This document shows positions 45,017 through 53,463 of a stretch of DNA of 64,000 nucleotides, piece by piece. Position 1 is the stretch's first letter; each line of letters starts with the position of its first letter. The stretch is from Ch67 sp041395845 (GTDB lineage: Bacteria; Pseudomonadota; Gammaproteobacteria; Pseudomonadales; Ketobacteraceae). A model generated the notes under the pieces. The model had not been told where the DNA came from, made no database searches, and saw nothing but the letters and a program-made list of their open reading frames with translations. Position numbers and translations under genes: made by a program. The stretch lies in the NCBI GenBank assembly GCA_041395845.1, contig JAWKZS010000005.1, forward strand, positions 175,032 through 239,031. Direction: 5' to 3'.

Positions 45017-46558
45017 TCAGGACGCCGCAGCTTTCGCCTTTTTACCAGCCTTGCCTGCCTTGGCGCTGACATAGTGATAGGCATAATCCGACATCTTGGC
45101 CTGGCGGGTTTCCAGCCAGAAGCGCCAGGTGGATTTCGGCCACAGTGCGATGTTGCGACCGTCGGCCTGGTTGTACCAGCTGGCGCAACCGCCTTCCGAC
45201 CAGACCGTGTTCTTGAAGGACTTCTGCAGTTCGTCGTTGAACGTGCGCTGCACGTCCGCTTTCACTTCCATGTAATGGGCGCCCTGGGCCTTGAGACTGT
45301 CGAGGCAGCGCAGGATGTAATTCACCTGGGCTTCGATCATGAAAATAATCGAGTTGTGACCCAGCCCGGCGTTGGGGCCTACCAGCTGCCACAGGTTGGG
45401 ATAACCGTTGGCGGATACGCCATAATAGGCTTCTGCATGATCCTTCCAGTCGTCGCGCAGATCGCGGCCGCCCATTCCGGTGAGCACAAAATCCTTCATG
45501 TAAATGCGCGGATCGACGATGAAACCGGTGCCCAGAATGATGCAGTCCGCCGGCCGTTCCTTGCCATCAGCCGTGACGATGCTGTTTTCGCGAATTTCCT
45601 TGATGCCGTCGGTGACCAGTTCGACATTGTCACGGTTGAACATCGGGAAATATTTATTGGAAATCAGCACCCGTTTGCAGCCAATGGTGTAATCCGGTGT
45701 GAGCTTTTTTGCGATTTCCGGATCTTTCACCTGATAGCGGATGAAGGCTTCGGCAAATTTCTGCATGGTCTTGGCGATGTTTTCATTGAACAGCGGCCAG
45801 ACCCGGGATTCGTTGCTCCAGTACAGACGCGCGCGATACGCCTTGCGCAGCAGCGGAAACTGTTTGAACAGGGCTTTTTCGATACCCAGGTACTTGCGTT
45901 CATCGCGGGGAATTACCCACGCCGGTGTGCGCTGGAACACATACAGCTGTTTCACCTCCGGCGCGATTTCCGGACAGTACTGGATCGCAGAACCGCCGGT
46001 GCCGATCGACACCACATTCTTGCCTTTCAGATCGTAGCTGTGATCCCACTGGGCCGAATGCATTACCTTGCCCCTGAAGGTATCGAGCCCCTTGATGTTG
46101 GGAATCTGCGGTACATGCAGCGGGCCCGATGCAATCACAAAATGCCGGCACACATAATTCTCGCCAGCGGCAGTACCCACAGTCCACAGGCCGGTGCTTT
46201 CATCAAAGCGCGCCGACGTCACATCCTGATGAAAACGGCAGAACGGACGAATACCGTATTTGTCGGTGGTCTTCAGAATGTAATCCTGGATTTCGTTCCA
46301 CGGCGCGTAACGTTTGGTCCAGTCGTGCTTGCCCTCGAACGAAAACGAGTACATGTGGGACTGCACATCGCAGGCGCAGCCGGGATAGCTGTTGTCACGC
46401 CAGGTGCCACCGACTTCGCCCGCCTTTTCCAGAATCACGAAGTTGTCGTTGCCCTGCTCGCGCAGTTTGATCGCCATGCACAGGCCGCCAAAACCGGCAC
46501 CGAGAATCACGACATCATAAGGCTTGGTAGCAGTGGAAAGGTTGGCACGCGCGGTCAT
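45017..46558 (-). CDS. Flavin-dependent Baeyer-Villiger-type monooxygenase
   Basis: 513 aa, start supported by GAGGTGAC. FAD motif ILGAGFGGLCMAIKL (~18-32), then GGTWRDNSYPGCACD, the class B signature region FRGKVMHSAQWD in place of FxGxxxHxxxWP (~150), and a second Rossmann motif VVSIGTGGSA for NADPH (~170). Length and motifs fit type I BVMO or the related ketone or steroid monooxygenases. Expected to insert oxygen next to a ketone. It has its own terminator. The 5' side borders the mobile-element scar. Confidence 0.9.
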   Translation of the reverse strand: MTARANLSTATKPYDVVILGAGFGGLCMAIKLREQGNDNFVILEKAGEVGGTWRDNSYPGCACDVQSHMYSFSFEGKHDWTKRYAPWNEIQDYILKTTDKYGIRPFCRFHQDVTSARFDESTGLWTVGTAAGENYVCRHFVIASGPLHVPQIPNIKGLDTFRGKVMHSAQWDHSYDLKGKNVVSIGTGGSAIQYCPEIAPEVKQLYVFQRTPAWVIPRDERKYLGIEKALFKQFPLLRKAYRARLYWSNESRVWPLFNENIAKTMQKFAEAFIRYQVKDPEIAKKLTPDYTIGCKRVLISNKYFPMFNRDNVELVTDGIKEIRENSIVTADGKERPADCIILGTGFIVDPRIYMKDFVLTGMGGRDLRDDWKDHAEAYYGVSANGYPNLWQLVGPNAGLGHNSIIFMIEAQVNYILRCLDSLKAQGAHYMEVKADVQRTFNDELQKSFKNTVWSEGGCASWYNQADGRNIALWPKSTWRFWLETRQAKMSDYAYHYVSAKAGKAGKKAKAAAS

Positions 46559-46810
46559 GGAGTCACCTCTGTATTCATTGTTGTCATCATATTGTGATGG
46601 TTCGCGGCACGAACAGAACGACGACCTTGCTGTCTGTATTTGTCATCGATGGATGTAATATAGGATCAATTCCGCACAGGTGAACAGGGTGTTCCCTCGC
46701 CAGAAATTGATATTTTCGGCCAGGCAGCATGAATTGCGGCCATTTATTGATGGAGATCAAGGGTTTCCCGAAGGCGGGTTGGTGCAGCTAAGCCTGACGC
46801 AGGCGTCGAA
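46559..46810. other. Intergenic region upstream of monooxygenase
   Basis: This segment holds the likely promoter of the monooxygenase (minus strand). I see no gene. Base composition is similar to the genes on the left, so it is probably host sequence up to the start of the repeat array. Confidence 0.5.
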
Positions 46811-46872
46811 TCTCAAACTGAAATAAATGAATTTCAAAGCAGATTAAATGGCGTCTCAAAATGGATGAAATG
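46811..46872. repeat. Three tandem ~21-bp degenerate repeats (IS21-end-like)
   Basis: Units at 46811-46829, 46833-46850 and 46854-46872 share TCTCAAA/TTCAAAG followed by an A-rich part and AAATG, with a spacing of about 21 nt. Multiple subterminal repeats of this size are typical of IS21-family ends. Related motifs in the opposite orientation occur at 49762-49886. Confidence 0.45.
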
Positions 46873-47139
46873 AAAGGCCAGTAAAATAATCTCGGACATC
46901 GGAGGTGGCAAGCCGAATGGCAGTTTTCGGGATATGGCGCATAAAGACACTTGATCGATTCCACCGCCGTGGTCTGGTAAAAGCTGGAAGGAGCCATTCG
47001 CGGGTAACTGAGAGAGCGGGTACAACTCATCAATTGCGGACATTTGATAAGGCTCGTGGATCAGGAGCTTTCGACCTCAATAGAGGCCTACCTTAGGATC
47101 TTTAGGGGGGGGCTCGATCAAGCGTTGATCAATCCGTTA
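46873..47139. other. Non-coding remnant between repeat array and IS91 fragment
   Basis: Short open frames exist on both strands, but none has a ribosome site or recognisable product. Probably part of a decayed insertion sequence. Confidence 0.4.
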
Positions 47140-47159
47140 TACTGGGCGTATATACAGTA
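47140..47159 (+). promoter_or_regulatory. LexA-box-like palindrome
   Basis: TACTG-N10-CAGTA with an AT-rich centre (GGCGTATATA) fits the E. coli-type SOS box except for one core base (CTGG for CTGT). It is 15 nt upstream of the start of the IS91-type transposase fragment. Confidence 0.45.
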
Positions 47160-47173
47160 CAACGGATTGATTC

Positions 47174-47416
47174 ATGTCATTGGCCAGGATGGCCGAACCT
47201 GCGAATGCACCGCGCTACGAGCGTCATCGGCCAGAGCAAACATTGCTCTATCAGCTCGTGGAAACCCATTACCCCGCATTTTGTGCCCAACTGGACGCGC
47301 AGGGGCGCAGGCTGCCTGTCTATGTCCGGCAGGAATTTGAAGATTTTCTCCGCTGTGGTCGACTTGAACATGGCTTTTTGCGCGGGGCTGCGAAGACTGC
47401 AAGCACGAACGTTTAG
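47174..47416 (+). pseudogene. IS91-family transposase, N-terminal fragment
   Basis: The reading frame from 47174 has RYERHRPEQTLLYQLVETHYPAF and RRLPVYVRQEFEDFLRCGRLEHGFLR, the start of the zinc-binding domain of IS91-type transposases. A frame change near 47385 follows: the other frame reads CEDCKHERLA, the expected zinc-finger continuation. After about 47412 the similarity ends and an IS21 fragment on the other strand begins. Only ~80 of the usual ~350-400 residues remain. Confidence 0.75.
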
Positions 47417-47622
47417 CCTGGGCGGCCCCGCTGACCGGTGGCGTAGGCATCGCGCTCCAGCACCTCGGTATTCATGTTATCGAACAGCACTTCAGCGGGA
47501 ACCCCGCCGAATTAATCGAAATCCAAGAGCAACGAATCCCGCACCGACTCGAACGACTCGTCCGGTACAAAATGGCCGAAAGTCATGCGGCTATAGTCCA
47601 GCGTGGCGACAAAGGCGAATTT
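47413..47622 (-). pseudogene. IS21-family transposase (IstA) internal fragment
   Basis: On the minus strand one frame reads FAFVATLDYSRMTFGHFVPDE, then, after an in-frame TAA at 47512-47514, FGGVPAEVLFDNMNTEVLERDA. These are adjacent blocks of the IstA integrase core (DDE region, with the FGGVPxxVxxDNM motif). Both ends are truncated and no istB is present. It abuts the IS91 fragment in opposite orientation, so two elements were joined here. Confidence 0.75.
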
Positions 47623-47626
47623 GCAA

Positions 47627-49386
47627 ATGAAAGCTTTCCTTATTTGCTACAACATAACAATATCAGACCAAAAATTTGATACAAAGCTCTCGTTGATCTT
47701 TGCTTGTATTTTGCCTATGACAACATAGTTGGGCAGATCACATTTAATATTGAACCGAAACAAAACTTTAAGCATTTGAACGAAATAATGGTTGCTGACA
47801 ATTTTAAACAACTTTATGACTTTGAAGCAGAAAATATAGAAAAGATAAATATTGCCGAAGATTCTGAAAAATAATTACGGAATAAATGTGTGATGAAATG
47901 ACTTCCGACCCTATTGATACCAACAGAAATACAAGTGTTCAGCCATAGATTATATGGATATAGATATTGAAAGCTGCTTATTTACTGTGAAAAAGCCATA
48001 GATAAAAATCCGAAATCAACGCTTAGATATCAATATGACGCGCATTATCTCGCAAAGGAAATTGGATAGACGCATTTCAGAACTACGCGATTGCAGGCGA
48101 AAATGGATATAAAATCGCTGCAGAAAAAATGGCGCACGCTTACACAGTCATAGATTTCAAGATGAGCTCCATTCACTATGACTATAGTTTTTTTCAGAAA
48201 TATGGCCTTAATAACCACAACGCAGTAGATTACTGGTTGCAGAGATTGTGCAGAGCTTGGTTCTATCTATCCTGATATAGTCAATATCAAAGAAAAGCAA
48301 AGTGGTGCAGATGCGGTTAAATCGCTCGAAAAAGTTGTTGTTGGCAGTGAAGACAAATTTTCTATTGGTTTTGCGTATTATGAGTTAGCAGAATACTATG
48401 CAGTTGGTCGCGGCGTAGGAAAGGACTTTGATAAAGCGTTATCGCTATACGGAAAAGCAAATTGAATTGATACGCGATGCTAAAGGCAATTGAATGGGAC
48501 AAATATATGAGAAGGGGAGTAGATGGGAAAGTTGTTTTCTTTTCGTCTCAATTGAAAAAGGCGCGTCAGCCGATATTGCATAAAAACTTTTTAGGCGCGC
48601 TGATGCTTTTCATCATCCTTGCCAGAAAGTAGTTAGACTCCTTTGGTGAGCAAGCGGCAGTTCAACAGAGTCAGAGACAGTCTTATGGTAAAAATTTAAA
48701 TAGAACACAGCCAGCCTCCGTGCAATAATTTGTCGATGTTATTGGTAAATTGATAATAGTTCTTCGCCCGATCAGGTAAAGGGAAAGACAAATGACAAAA
48801 TCTTTTGACGCAGCCGCTAAAGCTAATTGTGTTAATTATTGAGGGTGTTTCCCATTCAACGCACTGTTGTTGAGGTTGTTGCGCTAGAATGGAATACATT
48901 CAATAAGAAAGGTCGATTACACTATTTGGGCCGCATATCGAGCAGCACAAGCTGGATCATCGAAGGCAAAAGGCGCTGAATTTACGGATGCGCCTGAGAA
49001 AGCGGTGTAGTTGGTTTTTTATAGATAATTACCAAGGTGAAGCTTTCTCTGGTTGAATTACGATCTACACAAGCGTTGGTGCAACTCAATAATTAACACT
49101 ATAAAGAATGACTACAATAAAAACCATAACATATGGCATTTCTGCAAAACTTATCCTGTTGGGGTTTTTCTAAAAGGCTATTTCATACTCGCAAATAACG
49201 AAAGTAAACCGCTGGCGGCAGTTATACATCCAGCAATTGACTCCTATCTTTTAAAAAGGTGTTGACGCAGTTAAAGAAACGGAATTTTCCAACAACTATA
49301 AATGGCAAACGTTAGATGAGGTGAAATACTTTAAATTGTTTCGCGAGCTAAAAGCACATTTGAAGCTAAGATCTCTGCTATGATTT
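47627..49386 (+). pseudogene. Low-GC Sel1-like repeat gene broken by many frameshifts
   Basis: Coding sequence can be followed in pieces: KLSLIFACILPMTT (signal-like), GQITFNIEPKQNFKHLNEIM, EKAIDKNPKSTLRYQYDAHYLAKEIG, FQNYAIAGENGYKIAAEKMAHAYT, SIGFAYYELAEYYAVGRGVGKDFDKALSLYGKA (a clear Sel1 repeat), DYTIWAAYRAAQAGSSKAKG, KETEFSNNYKWQTLDEVKYFKL and a final FEAKISAMI. The pieces lie in different frames and are separated by single-base shifts and stops. Base composition is strikingly AT-rich compared with every neighbour, indicating transfer. Sel1 proteins mediate protein contacts and are often secreted or host-interacting. The number of shifts is at least six. Confidence 0.65.
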
Positions 49387-49902
49387 AGAAGAATTCTGGA
49401 TCTTAAATTAATGGCCTATTTTCAATTCTCCCGAATAATAGATGCAGCAAGAATTGTATGCTGGAGGATGTTCAATTCATAAATCGTTTCATTTCCTTAC
49501 ACTGCCTGTGCTGAGCTCGGCTTTAATCCAATTTGAAGCCAGTGGTCTCTAACAAGCAACCCTATAATATTCATTCCCGAGGGTTTGAGTGTCCGCTTCC
49601 CGATTTGACGCATATAAAAGCAAAGCAATTCCAACGTCCGCTCCTCGCCCAAAGCTGACTGCGCAGTAAAGCACCCCAGCATCAGCGGTTTTTCCGGTTA
49701 ATGATCAAAAAGAATAGAAGCCTGCCAATTTTGGAATAACTATCTGTTTTTAAAGTGTTTTCATGAATCTTGAGATTTATGCCGTATTTTTATACCTAAC
49801 TTGAGATTTTTGGCCTTGGTTCCAGTCTCAAAAATTCAGAAAAACACAATAAAATCAATGGTTTTATATTTCATCTATTTTGAAATTGAACAGCAGCGTC
49901 GA
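49387..49902. other. AT-rich region without supportable gene; IS-end-like motifs
   Basis: No gene with ribosome site is visible; a 61-codon frame on the minus strand (49497-49682) has no recognisable product. Degenerate motifs CATNNAT-TTGAGATT occur at 49762-49778, 49793-49810 and 49872-49886, the last just after the 3' end of the next gene. They resemble, in inverted orientation, the repeats at 46811-46872. Confidence 0.4.
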
Positions 49903-50651
49903 TCAGCGCAACAAACGCCGATCGGCAATGTGCAGTTTGCCGTCCTGGTTGAACACCAGCTGCACAAATCCCATCGAGAATTCGCTGATGGTAAACGGCA
50001 CCGCCGCCTGCCAGGTGCTATCGCTGTCCTTCAGCTTGTACTGGATCTTGAAATCACCGCCACCGTTGACGGGTACATTGTGGATCGTGGGCTGTTGCTG
50101 GGGAATGTTGTCGATGCGATAGCGGGCGTCCTCATGCAGCAGCGCCACCCATTCAATCGACTGGGGGGACTGGTTCACGATGGCGAACGGTACCCGGTTG
50201 CCCTGGTAAAACACCAGCAGGCTCAGGCCGATGACCGCCATCAGCGTGGCAGCGGGTTTGGCCAGCGGCAACAGCACCATCGCCCGACGGGGCAGGATCA
50301 GTCTGGCATAGGTCACAAACTGCTGCGAGCCCCACACCCATACCAGCAGGCCGAGCCAGAACAACCCCAGCACGGCTTTGCCCGCGACCACATAAGTATT
50401 TTCCAGATTGCCGGAATAGAGGAAGAACGGACTATTGATGTCGCCAGCCAGCTGGGTCAGCCCGATGCCGCCGGCACAGGCCACCACCGCGATGGCAATC
50501 ACCCGGTAGGCCGCGTTGGCCTCGTGGAGCGCGACGCCTTTTCCGCCAGCACATGGGCTTTGCGCCACTTGAACAGGATGATACCGAGCAGACCAACGGG
50601 GATCGCGATAAACCACAGGTATTTCAGGATTACAGCTATCGCGCCCAACAT
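49903..50651 (-). pseudogene. Multi-pass membrane protein with one frameshift
   Basis: The likely start is the ATG at 50651, giving MLGAIAVILKYLWFIAIPVGLLGIILFKWRKAHVLAEK, a membrane helix. This frame closes early, while the body of the protein (NAAYRVIAIAVVACAGGIG ... LHIADRRLLR) lies in another frame. Adding one base in the A4 run at 50539-50542 joins them as AEKGVALHEANAAYRV. So the gene carries a 1-nt deletion or a sequencing slip. About four membrane helices are followed by a C-terminal beta-rich domain. Family not recognised. Confidence 0.65.
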
Positions 50652-50898
50652 AGTGCCACTTCACCTTTTCACATTCGTCATTGCCCATCATCGCCCGACC
50701 CACTGCACTGTTGCACCGGCAAAGCGAAAAGCGCGCGCAGTGTAACATGCCCGGGTGTCGACGCCGCCTCGCTTTAATGACCAGTCAGTTACCTGTACCG
50801 ATCCACTACCACCGGCGCGAGTTGACCCGGATCGTCGCAACGTCTATAAGCTGCTGATGCAAAACCTTTTTTAGCCTTGCCAACGCAAAGGAATCTTG

Positions 50899-51363
50899 AT
50901 GATGGAATGGTTGAATGCACATATCGCCTATTGGCACTGGATTGTCCTGGGACTGGCTCTGGCCGGGCTGGAAATCTTTCTGCCCACGTTTTTTATGCTC
51001 TGGTTCGGCGCGGCGGCGATCTGCGTGGGGCTGGTACTGTGGGTGATTCCCCTCAGCCTGACTGCCCAGCTGCTGCTGTGGATCGTAAATTCGGTGGTGT
51101 TCGTGGTGCTGTGGCACAAGCTGGTGTCGCCGCGCATGCGGGATCGCAGCCTGGCTGGCATGTCACGGGAAGCGATTATCGGCCAGACCGGCATCGTGGT
51201 GCAGCATTATACCGACAGCGGACGTGGCCGGCTGAAATTTCCCGCGCCCATTCTGGGTGATGACGAATGGGATTATATCTGCGAAACGAACCTGGCCAGC
51301 GGCGACCGGGTCACCGTCACCGAGCTGTCGGGTAATGCGGTGATCGTACGCCCGAAAGCCTGA
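50899..51363 (+). CDS. NfeD-family membrane protein
   Basis: 154 aa from the ATG at 50899 (AAAGGAA 5 nt ahead). Membrane helices span about residues 12-75 (YWHWIVLGLALAGLEIFLPTFFMLWFGAAAICVGLVLWVI). The C-terminal OB-fold carries REAIIGQTGIVVQHY and ASGDRVTVTELSGNAVIVRP. NfeD proteins of this short type work with SPFH-domain proteins in membrane quality control or microdomains; the SPFH gene follows 61 nt later. Confidence 0.9.
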   Translation: MMEWLNAHIAYWHWIVLGLALAGLEIFLPTFFMLWFGAAAICVGLVLWVIPLSLTAQLLLWIVNSVVFVVLWHKLVSPRMRDRSLAGMSREAIIGQTGIVVQHYTDSGRGRLKFPAPILGDDEWDYICETNLASGDRVTVTELSGNAVIVRPKA

Positions 51364-51424
51364 CACTGTTTTTCACACCTTTGTTTTATCCACTGACACT
51401 GCACACGCAATTGAGGATCAAGAA

Positions 51425-52270
51425 ATGGATGCACTGATTATTGTTCTGGTTCTGGCGGTACTGGCCGTCACCACCGTGGTTAAAGGAATTCGCATCGTGC
51501 CGCAGGGCACCAAATTCATCGTGCAACGACTGGGGAAATATTACGCCACGCTGAATCCCGGCCTGAACATCATCATTCCTTACGTCGATAACGTCGCCTA
51601 TCGGGTAACAACAAAAGATATCGTGCTGGACATTCCCTCGCAGGAAGTGATCACCGCCGACAACGCCGTGCTGGTGGCCAATGCGGTGGCGTACATCAAC
51701 ATCGTCACGCCGGAAAAAGCCGTGTACGGGGTCGAAGATTATTTCGTCGCGATCCGCAATCTGGTGCAGACCTCACTGCGCTCCATCGTCGGCGAGATGA
51801 CGCTGGATGCGGCGCTGTCGTCCCGGGATCAGATCAAGGCCAAACTGAAGAATGCGATCTCCGATGATATTGCCGACTGGGGCATTGTGCTGAAGACCGT
51901 GGAAATCCAGGACATCAAGCCTTCGGATACCATGCAGCGGGCGATGGAAGAACAGGCGGCAGCGGAACGTCAGCGCCGCGCGGCAGTGACCAAGGCCGAA
52001 GGTGAAAAGCAGGCGACGATTCTGGAAGCGGAAGGGCGCCTGGAAGCCAGCCGCAAGGACGCCGAATCCCAGGTGGTACTGGCCACCGCGAGCAAGGATG
52101 CCATCACGCTGGTAACGGAATCCATCAAAGGCGATTCCCTGCCGGTGATGTATCTGCTCGGTGAAAAATACGTGACGGCGATTTCCGACCTGGCGCAGTC
52201 CGACAATGCCAAGACCCTGGTATTGCCGGCGGATCTGCTCAATACCGTGAAAGGCCTGATGGGCAAATAA
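51425..52270 (+). CDS. qmcA: SPFH/stomatin-like protein (QmcA type)
   Basis: 281 aa. One N-terminal membrane helix (ALIIVLVLAVLAVTTVV) is followed by the SPFH domain (IVPQGTKFIVQRLGKYYATLNPGLNIIIPYVDNV, QEVITADNAVLVANAVAYINI) and a coiled-coil rich in Ala, Glu, Arg and Lys (EEQAAAERQRRAAVTKAEGEKQA), then the stomatin-type C-terminus. Paired with NfeD upstream, as in the ybbJ-qmcA arrangement. Forms oligomeric membrane rings in relatives. Confidence 0.92.
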   Translation: MDALIIVLVLAVLAVTTVVKGIRIVPQGTKFIVQRLGKYYATLNPGLNIIIPYVDNVAYRVTTKDIVLDIPSQEVITADNAVLVANAVAYINIVTPEKAVYGVEDYFVAIRNLVQTSLRSIVGEMTLDAALSSRDQIKAKLKNAISDDIADWGIVLKTVEIQDIKPSDTMQRAMEEQAAAERQRRAAVTKAEGEKQATILEAEGRLEASRKDAESQVVLATASKDAITLVTESIKGDSLPVMYLLGEKYVTAISDLAQSDNAKTLVLPADLLNTVKGLMGK

Positions 52271-52281
52271 CGGCGCAGACG

Positions 52282-53286
52282 ATGAGCAAGCGCGCCATTC
52301 TCGGTTTCATTTTCACGCTTCAGGCACTGCGCGACATGGGTGCAGACATCACGTGCCTGCAGCAGAAATACGGCATCGATATTGACGCGCTGAGCCCCGA
52401 TGGTGAAATCGAGCGCGCACTGGAATTGCGCATTTACGCCGACATCCTGCCCAGCCTGGACGATGAACTGGCGGGACTGAAAATCGGCACCACCATGAGC
52501 CTGGCCGGCTACGGCCCGCTGATCATGCTGCTGATGACCTGCAGGAACGTGTGGGAAGCGTTCAACACCGGCATCCGTTATCAGCAACTCACCTATCTGT
52601 TCGGCGAACTGCGGCTGGAACCGGGTGAGCGGGAATCCACCCTGTGTCTGAAGCCGGCAGTATTACCGCCGGTGTCACGACGCTTTTTGCTCGATCGCGA
52701 CATGTCCGGCACCTATCAACTGATCCGCGACATCCAGATGAGCCTGGGACTGAATCTGCAACCCGTGCGGGTGGGCCTGGCCTTCCCCAAACCGAAAGAT
52801 ACCAAACCCTACGAGGAACGTTACGGCTGCCCGGTGGAATTCGGTACCGAGGACTGTTTTGCCGTGCTGCCCTCGGAATATCTCGCAGTGCCGTTCCCGG
52901 CCGCCAACAAGACGGCGCATCAGCTGTATCAGAAACAGTGTGATGCGCTGCTGCTGCAACGTTCGCAACAGCTGAACAAACTGGGCGAGCAGGTGCAGGA
53001 TTTTCTGCAACTGTTCAGCGACACGTTTCCCGGCGTGAATGAAGTGGCGGCAACGTTTGGAATGCCCGAGCGCAGTTTCCGCCGCCGCCTGAGCGAGGAA
53101 CAAACCAGTTTCCGCAAGCTGCTGGATGATGTGCGCTACGCCAAGGCCCGGCAGCTGTTGCGCGACACACGCCTGCCGGTAGAACTGATAGCGCAGAAAC
53201 TGGGCTACGCGGAATCCGCCGCCTTTATTCACGCGTTTCAGCGCTGGTCCGGGCAGACGCCGGCGGCGTTTCGGCAGCAGGGGTGA
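52282..53286 (+). CDS. AraC-family regulator, OruR-like
   Basis: 334 aa with the same layout as the regulator at 33176: ligand domain (~1-220, with YADILPSLDDELAGLKIGTTMSLAGYGPLIMLLMTCRN) and C-terminal AraC HTH pair (VNEVAATFGMPERSFRRRLSEEQ and VELIAQKLGYAESAAFIHAFQRW). It begins 11 nt after the SPFH gene and so may be co-transcribed with it. The natural target could also be the sugar-dehydrogenase-like gene downstream. Confidence 0.92.
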   Translation: MSKRAILGFIFTLQALRDMGADITCLQQKYGIDIDALSPDGEIERALELRIYADILPSLDDELAGLKIGTTMSLAGYGPLIMLLMTCRNVWEAFNTGIRYQQLTYLFGELRLEPGERESTLCLKPAVLPPVSRRFLLDRDMSGTYQLIRDIQMSLGLNLQPVRVGLAFPKPKDTKPYEERYGCPVEFGTEDCFAVLPSEYLAVPFPAANKTAHQLYQKQCDALLLQRSQQLNKLGEQVQDFLQLFSDTFPGVNEVAATFGMPERSFRRRLSEEQTSFRKLLDDVRYAKARQLLRDTRLPVELIAQKLGYAESAAFIHAFQRWSGQTPAAFRQQG

Positions 53287-53442
53287 ATGTTAGGTATTTT
53301 TCGCATTATTGAATCCTGCAACATAACAGACATGGACAATTACCTGATCGTCCGTTCATCATGAGCCTGCCCGGTCTCTTGCGCTGTGGGGGCGCACTTT
53401 CTGTCGGATCGGCCGGGCCGATGCGTGATCGTCGACCGTCAT

Positions 53443-53452
53443 AACAAAAAAC
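53443..53452 (+). promoter_or_regulatory. AANAANAA motif ahead of sugar-dehydrogenase-like gene
   Basis: AAC AAA AAA C lies 11 nt before the ATG at 53464, next to the ribosome site. Candidate Hfq/Crc site. Confidence 0.35.
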
Positions 53453-53463
53453 AGGTATTCAGC

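Noticed and set aside
46834..47043. Short minus-strand frames between the repeat array and the IS91 fragment
   Set aside because: Two overlapping frames are equally open, with no domain or ribosome site; more likely non-coding IS remnant.
48696..48899. 67-codon minus-strand frame within the low-GC island
   Set aside because: No ribosome site and no recognisable product; the opposite strand carries Sel1-like coding pieces.
49497..49682. 61-codon minus-strand frame near the right end of the island
   Set aside because: No homologue recognised and no start signal; not supportable as a gene.
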